Part shown: positions 59,464 to 64,000 of the stretch, piece by piece | How the letters are laid out: every line of letters begins with the position of its first letter | Position numbering within the stretch: position 1 is the first letter of the stretch | Assembly: GCA_036824045.1 (NCBI GenBank) | Contig: DAITAZ010000021.1 | Span: 1 to 64,000 of the forward strand | Source of the DNA: DAITAZ01 sp036824045 | GTDB lineage: Bacteria; Pseudomonadota; Gammaproteobacteria; Burkholderiales; Rhodocyclaceae | Length of the DNA: 64,000 nucleotides | Direction: 5' to 3' | Program-made: the position numbers and the translations under genes | The notes under the pieces: model-generated | Told to the model about the DNA's origin: nothing | Databases searched by the model: none | The model's input: only the letters and a program-made list of their open reading frames with translations

Positions 59464-60723
59464 ATGACTGAGAGCCTGTTCTCTTCCCTCTTCCTGTCCA
59501 CTTTGGCGCTCGTGACCATGGTGCGGGTGTGGCTGGGCATTCGCCACATCCGCCATATTCGGCGCAATCGAGTTCAAGTCCCCCCGGCCTTTGCCGCGAT
59601 GATCAGCAAGGCTGACCACGAGAAGGCAGCCGATTACACCATCGCGAAAACCGAGCTCAACCTGCTGGATGTCGCTCTGGGTGCGGGGTGGGTGACGCTG
59701 CTGACCTTGGGTGGAGGGCTCCAGTGGCTCCACGATGCGTGCGGCACGCTGCTCGAACCCGGCGGCTACGCCCATTCCCTGGCATTCGTCGGGGGTCTCG
59801 CGCTGGCATCGACCTTGCTGGATCTCCCCTTTGCGGCCTATCGCACGTTTGCCGTTGAGACGCGCTTTGGTTTCAACCGCATGTCTCCGCGACTGTTCAT
59901 GGCAGATCTTCTGCGGGAGGCCCTTTTGGCGGTCATCCTTGGCGCTCCGCTACTCATGGGTGTTCTATGGTTGATGGCCCATATGGGGGGAAAGTGGTGG
60001 CTCTATGTCTGGGGTGTTTGGCTCGCCACCAACCTGCTCATCCTTCTGATCTACCCGTCATTCATCGCTCCCCTCTTCAACAAGTTTGCACCGATGGGCG
60101 ATCTGGCGCTGAAGGAACGGATCGAGCGTCTGCTGGAACGATGCGGTTTTCGCTCAAACGGCCTTTTCGTGATGGACGGCTCGCGTCGCTCCGCCCACGG
60201 CAATGCCTATTTCACCGGATTCGGCAAGAACAAGCGGATCGTCTTCTTCGACACATTGCTCGAAAGGCTCTCGCCGGACGAGATCGAGGCAGTCCTCGCT
60301 CACGAGCTGGGGCACTTCAATCACCATCACGTGTGGAAACGAGTCGTACTGATGGGGTCAGTCAGCTTTGTTCTACTCGCATTACTTGGCTATCTCAGTC
60401 AGCAGGTGTGGTTCTTCCGCGGCCTGGGAATGGAAAGCTCGGGCACAGCTGTCAGCCTGGTGCTCTTTACCCTGGTAGCGCCACTCATCTTGTTTGGCCT
60501 GACGCCAATTTCAAGCCTGGTCTCCCGCAAGCACGAGTTCGAGGCCGACCGGTATGCCGCGGAACAAACGCAGGGAAGCGATTTGGTTTCAGCCCTGCTT
60601 AAGCTCTACAAGGACAACGCGTCAACCTTGACCCCTGATCCGTTGCACTCTGCTTTCTACGATTCACATCCCTCAGCGGCGCAGCGCATAATGGCGCTGC
60701 AAAGAACAGGAGCAAGCACTTGA
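59464..60723 (+). CDS. M48 family membrane metalloprotease, Ste24/HtpX-like
   Basis: An inner-membrane zinc protease of 419 residues with about seven transmembrane segments. The metal site is AHELGHFNHHHVWKR near residue 279, and the third ligand lies in SRKHEFEADRYAAEQ near 357. The extra N-terminal membrane part with ADYTIAKTELNLLD is the Ste24 (CAAX protease) layout, longer than HtpX. No CAAX substrates are expected in bacteria; a membrane quality-control role is likely. The ATG at 59464 is used. rsgA follows 25 bases later. Confidence 0.92.
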   Translation: MTESLFSSLFLSTLALVTMVRVWLGIRHIRHIRRNRVQVPPAFAAMISKADHEKAADYTIAKTELNLLDVALGAGWVTLLTLGGGLQWLHDACGTLLEPGGYAHSLAFVGGLALASTLLDLPFAAYRTFAVETRFGFNRMSPRLFMADLLREALLAVILGAPLLMGVLWLMAHMGGKWWLYVWGVWLATNLLILLIYPSFIAPLFNKFAPMGDLALKERIERLLERCGFRSNGLFVMDGSRRSAHGNAYFTGFGKNKRIVFFDTLLERLSPDEIEAVLAHELGHFNHHHVWKRVVLMGSVSFVLLALLGYLSQQVWFFRGLGMESSGTAVSLVLFTLVAPLILFGLTPISSLVSRKHEFEADRYAAEQTQGSDLVSALLKLYKDNASTLTPDPLHSAFYDSHPSAAQRIMALQRTGAST

Positions 60724-60748
60724 TTTTCTCGATCCCGATGGGAAGTCG

Positions 60749-61678
60749 GTGACGCTCCCCGTGGACAAGACGGGAACCATTGTTGCCGCATTCGGGCGCC
60801 ACTACGAGGTCGCATTTCCGGGTGAAGCGTCACTAAACTGCGTTCCTCGGGGAAAGAAATCTTTATTTGCCTGCGGCGACCACGTAAAAGTTCTGCCCAC
60901 CGGCCCGGGAGAAGGCGTCATCGTCGGGCACGAAACACGGGCTTCGCTACTGTACCGAAGCGACGAGTTCAGGGAAAAACTGATTGCCGCCAACTTGACA
61001 CAAGTTATCGTGGTCGTTGCTACGGAGCCTGGATTCAATCCCGAACTGGTAACCCGGTGTCTGATCGCCGCTGAAGATCAGGGGCTGAAAGCGCTCATAC
61101 TGCTCAACAAGGTGGATCTCGTCGCGCACCTGGATCAAGCCCGGGCTCAATTGGAGTGCTTCCGCGCAGCGGGTTATCGAGTGCTGGAGGTGTCCGCCTT
61201 CCTCGATCTTGCATCGCTTGCCGAAGCCCTAAGCGGCGAACGCAGCATACTTGTCGGCCAATCCGGCATGGGAAAATCATCGCTCATCAACGTCCTGGTG
61301 CCGGAAGCCCGGGCAGAAACCCGAGCCATATCCCTTGCCCTCGACAGCGGCAAGCACACGACCACGTACTCACGGATTTACTCCCTGCCAGGCCACGGCG
61401 AAATCCTCGACAGTCCTGGGCTCCAAGTATTCGGTCTTGCGCATGTGGGCGCCGAGCGGCTGACTGCGGCCTTCCCAGAGTTTCGCGAGCATCTTGGCAC
61501 GTGCCGTTTCCGCGACTGTGCCCACGGGGAAGAGCCGGGCTGCAGCCTGCACATGGCGATGCAGCAGGGAGGCATTACCACGACTCGGATGGAGCACTAT
61601 CGGCGGATACGTGCGGAGTTAACTGCCCTGCCCGAGTGGCAGCGGAAGAGTGGAAAACGATCCGCTCCGAATTTCTGA
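60749..61678 (+). CDS. rsgA: Ribosome small-subunit GTPase A (RsgA)
   Basis: Circularly permuted GTPase in late 30S maturation, 309 residues. An N-terminal OB fold is followed by motifs in permuted order: G4 LLNKVDLV near 118, G1 GQSGMGKSSLINVL near 170, and G3 DSPGLQVFGL near 215. A C-terminal Cys-His zinc site is seen in CRFRDCAHGEEPGC near 250. The GTG at 60749 with GGGAAG upstream is used as start. It probably shares a transcript with the protease upstream. Confidence 0.96.
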   Translation: MTLPVDKTGTIVAAFGRHYEVAFPGEASLNCVPRGKKSLFACGDHVKVLPTGPGEGVIVGHETRASLLYRSDEFREKLIAANLTQVIVVVATEPGFNPELVTRCLIAAEDQGLKALILLNKVDLVAHLDQARAQLECFRAAGYRVLEVSAFLDLASLAEALSGERSILVGQSGMGKSSLINVLVPEARAETRAISLALDSGKHTTTYSRIYSLPGHGEILDSPGLQVFGLAHVGAERLTAAFPEFREHLGTCRFRDCAHGEEPGCSLHMAMQQGGITTTRMEHYRRIRAELTALPEWQRKSGKRSAPNF

Positions 61679-61713
61679 AATCGCCTGGCTACAAATCCAA
61701 GGATTCAAATAAA

Positions 61714-61743
61714 AACAGGACGCTGGCAATCAAGCGTCCTGTT
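61714..61743. terminator. Bidirectional terminator between rsgA and fcl
   Basis: AACAGGACGCT pairs with AGCGTCCTGTT. On the reverse strand the arm is followed by TTTTATTTG, and on the forward strand by AATT. It lies between two convergent genes. Confidence 0.85.
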
Positions 61744-61788
61744 AATTGAGCACCGAGAACCGATAACCCGACGATATCAGAGCAGCAG

Positions 61789-62745
61789 CTACTTGCGTAG
61801 TTGCGTCGCAGTCAAGAAATCCTGATAGGTCAGGCGGATCCCTTCTTCCAGCCCGATGCTTGCCTGCCAGCCAACGGCCTTCATCCGCGACACATCGAGC
61901 AGCTTGCGGGGAGTTCCATCGGGTTTGGATGCGTCGAAAACCAGCTCCCCACCAAATCCAACCACCCGGGCAACGGTTTCCGCCAACTCGCGGATCGTGA
62001 CATCCGTCCCCGTCCCCACGTTGAAGAGCCCCTCGCCCACGCCGTTTTCCATCAGGAACACACAGGCGTCCGCCATGTCGTCCACATGCAGGAACTCCCG
62101 CATGGGCTTGCCCGAGCCCCACACAAGCATCTGGCTTGCGCCACTCACCTTGGCCTCGTGCGCTTTGCGGATCAGAGCAGGCAGCACGTGGCTATTCTGC
62201 AGATCGTAGTTGTCGTTGGGCCCGTAGAGATTTGTGGGCATTACGCTCGCGTAACGCGTCCCGTATTGGTGATTGAACGCGTCGCACAACTTAATACCTG
62301 CAATTTTTGCAATCGCGTACGGCTCGTTGGTCTGTTCCAGCGGTCCCGTCAGGAGGCTGTCCTCCTTGATAGGCTGAGAACAATCCCGGGGGTAAATGCA
62401 ACTGGAACCCAGGAACAGCAAGCGCTGGACACCCGCTTCAAAAGCCCCCCGGATAACATTGAGCTCGATCGCCAGATTGTCGTAGATGAAATCCGCCCGG
62501 TAAGTATTGTTCGCGTGGATCCCACCAACCTTGGCCGCCGCCAGGAAAACGTAATCCGGTCGCTCCGAACGCATGAAGGACCGCACGGATGCCTGATCGG
62601 TCAAATCCAGTTCGGCATGGCTGCGCGTTACCAGATTATGGTAGCCAGACTTCTCCAAGCGACGTACGAGGGCGGAACCCACCATGCCCCGATGCCCAGC
62701 CACATAAATCCTGGCGTTCTTGCTCAATGCTTGCACCGCTGTCAT
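61789..62745 (-). CDS. fcl: GDP-L-fucose synthase (Fcl)
   Basis: Converts GDP-4-keto-6-deoxymannose to GDP-L-fucose (epimerase and reductase). The 318-residue SDR protein has the NADP loop YVAGHRGMVGSALVRRL, the FLGSSCIYP motif, and the catalytic pair in EPYAIAKIAGIKLCD. It lies 14 bases after gmd, which makes its substrate, so the two act as one pathway for a fucose-containing surface polymer. Confidence 0.97.
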   Translation of the reverse strand: MTAVQALSKNARIYVAGHRGMVGSALVRRLEKSGYHNLVTRSHAELDLTDQASVRSFMRSERPDYVFLAAAKVGGIHANNTYRADFIYDNLAIELNVIRGAFEAGVQRLLFLGSSCIYPRDCSQPIKEDSLLTGPLEQTNEPYAIAKIAGIKLCDAFNHQYGTRYASVMPTNLYGPNDNYDLQNSHVLPALIRKAHEAKVSGASQMLVWGSGKPMREFLHVDDMADACVFLMENGVGEGLFNVGTGTDVTIRELAETVARVVGFGGELVFDASKPDGTPRKLLDVSRMKAVGWQASIGLEEGIRLTYQDFLTATQLRK

Positions 62746-62759
62746 CTCCTGCTCAACGC

Positions 62760-63875
62760 TTACTCGTGATGGTCGTAAGCTTTATAGCCATGCCGGCGTA
62801 CCAGAGCATCCCGCTCCGCCGCCTGCAGATCAGCCCGGGCCATTTCCTGCACCAGCTGCTCGAAGCTGATGCCGGGTTTCCAGCCCAGTTTCTCACAGGC
62901 TTTCGTGGCATCGCCAAGCAGGGTTTCCACCTCCGTCGGACGGAAGTAACGGGGGTCCACACGAACGATGGCCTGCCCGGGCTTGAGCGGGCAGTTCGGG
63001 CGGGAAACTTTTGCCACTTTGCCCACCTCGTCCACACCCTCGCCTTCCCAAGCCAGTTCCACGCCCAGTTCCCGGGCTGCTGCATCGATGAATTCACGAA
63101 CGCTGTACTGCACGCCCGTAGCAATCACGAAATCCTCAGGCGTATCCTGTTGCAGCATCAGCCACTGCATTTCCACATAGTCACGCGCATGGCCCCAGTC
63201 CCGCTTCGCGCTCAGGTTGCCCATGAACAGGCAGTCCTGCAGACCAAGAACGATACGGGAAAGCCCACGAGTAATTTTACGCGTGACAAAGGTTTCGCCG
63301 CGATTCGGAGATTCGTGGTTGAACAAGATACCGTTGCACGCATAGATCCCGTAAGCCTCCCGGTAGTTCACCACGATCCAGTAAGCGTAAAGCTTGGCCA
63401 CCGCGTAGGGGCTACGGGGGTAGAAGGGCGTCGTCTCCTTCTGGGGGATCTCCTGGACCAGGCCATATAACTCGGAAGTAGACGCCTGATAGAACTTGGT
63501 TTTCTTCTCCAGGCCGAGAATGCGGATCGCCTCGAGCAACCGGAGAGCCCCCAGCCCGTCAGCGTTGGCAGTGTATTCGGGCTCCTCGAAGGACACTGCC
63601 ACATGGCTCTGAGCAGCCAAGTTATAAATCTCGTCGGGCTGGACGGTCTGAACGATGCGCACCAAGCTCGACGAGTCGGTCATATCCCCGTAGTGCAGGA
63701 TGAACCGGCGCTCCGTTTCATGCGGATCCTGGTAGAGGTGATCGATGCGATCGGTGTTGAACAGGGAGCTACGGCGCTTGATGCCATGCACTTCATAGCC
63801 CTTTGAGAGCAGGAACTCGGCCAGATAAGCCCCATCCTGCCCAGTTACCCCTGTGATCAAAGCTTTTTTCGCCAT
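62760..63875 (-). CDS. gmd: GDP-mannose 4,6-dehydratase (Gmd)
   Basis: First committed step to GDP-fucose and other deoxyhexoses. The 371 residues begin KKALITGVTGQDGAYLAEFL, the NADP-binding loop. The substrate and catalytic regions are visible in AAQSHVAVSFEEPEYT, YQASTSELYG and YPRSPYAVAKLYAYW (YxxxK). NHESPNRGETFVTRK near 188 is a family mark. Transcribed into fcl. Any glycosyltransferases lie beyond the window. Confidence 0.97.
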   Translation of the reverse strand: MAKKALITGVTGQDGAYLAEFLLSKGYEVHGIKRRSSLFNTDRIDHLYQDPHETERRFILHYGDMTDSSSLVRIVQTVQPDEIYNLAAQSHVAVSFEEPEYTANADGLGALRLLEAIRILGLEKKTKFYQASTSELYGLVQEIPQKETTPFYPRSPYAVAKLYAYWIVVNYREAYGIYACNGILFNHESPNRGETFVTRKITRGLSRIVLGLQDCLFMGNLSAKRDWGHARDYVEMQWLMLQQDTPEDFVIATGVQYSVREFIDAAARELGVELAWEGEGVDEVGKVAKVSRPNCPLKPGQAIVRVDPRYFRPTEVETLLGDATKACEKLGWKPGISFEQLVQEMARADLQAAERDALVRRHGYKAYDHHE

Positions 63876-64000
63876 AGCAAGAAAGTCCTATTCGGAATAA
63901 TTGAAACCTGTCAAATCGGCCTCACGACACCGCTTATCGGTTCGGATGCCACAACTCATTCAGTTGGCCTGATCCGCTGAGAGCAGAACTTCCACAATTC
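63876..64000. other. Right edge, upstream of gmd
   Basis: These 125 bases contain the gmd leader. Two reverse-strand frames are open from the edge for about 12-21 codons and then stop, so the end of a neighbouring gene may be present, but it is too short to identify. No clear promoter or terminator was seen. Confidence 0.3.

Overview
The window is ordinary chromosomal DNA of a GC-rich Gram-negative bacterium, most likely a betaproteobacterium (Rhodocyclales-like). The reasons are the run purF-cvpA-dedD-folC-accD-trpA-trpB-trpF-truA-fimV, the hrcA/hemH/grpE/dnaK/dnaJ block, the leuC-entericidin-leuD-leuB-asd order, an AddAB pair, a cytochrome c' and a 7Fe ferredoxin beside trxA-rho. I see no insertion sequence, prophage, CRISPR array, rRNA or tRNA. 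Almost all of the sequence is coding and many genes share stop/start bases.

Layout. 1-9.4 kb: the truncated start of a secreted Ala/Lys-rich protein, then metY, yggX, argA, an MFS transporter, a cytochrome c' preceded by an FNR-type site, a DUF2322-like gene, purB, mnmA, a small secreted protein with a possible Cys-His-Asp triad, and a NudJ-like Nudix hydrolase. 9.7-17.1 kb: the heat-shock block hrcA, hemH, a reverse-strand AP2-like protein, trxC, grpE, dnaK, dnaJ. Sigma32-type promoters lie before trxC, grpE and dnaK, and no CIRCE operator was found. 17.1-21.8 kb: an FNR-like regulator lacking one cluster cysteine, cysS, a TPR lipoprotein, paired ppiA/ppiB and lpxH. 21.9-35.1 kb: a long reverse-strand run metZ, purF, cvpA, dedD, folC, accD, trpA, trpB, trpF, truA, an EcfT/CbiQ-like membrane protein and fimV. 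35.3-45.9 kb: asd, leuB, leuD, an entericidin lipoprotein, leuC, an M48 lipoprotein peptidase, an MFS transporter, a YdcH-like protein, aroC and ilvBN, with a transcription attenuator before ilvB. 45.9-54.2 kb: fadD, a CBS-pair protein, addA and addB. 54.3-64 kb: fdxA, trxA, rho, rpmE, an ArnT/PMT-type glycosyltransferase, orn, a Ste24-type protease, rsgA, and fcl-gmd for GDP-L-fucose.

Functionally the window is mostly amino-acid biosynthesis (Arg, Met, Trp, Leu, Val/Ile, chorismate and aspartate-family steps), purine and folate synthesis, heat-shock and redox protein folding, and recombination and RNA housekeeping. The most striking regulatory element is a complete Val/Leu attenuator before ilvB. 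It has an unannotated 29-codon leader peptide (45713-45802, reverse), a 12-bp terminator stem and a mutually exclusive antiterminator pairing. Other items of note are the AP2-like protein, three successive sigma32-type promoters, the FNR-like regulator with a Cys-to-Thr change plus an FNR-type site at the cytochrome c' gene, and two small genes inside conserved operons (entericidin between leuC and leuD; an EcfT-like protein between fimV and truA).
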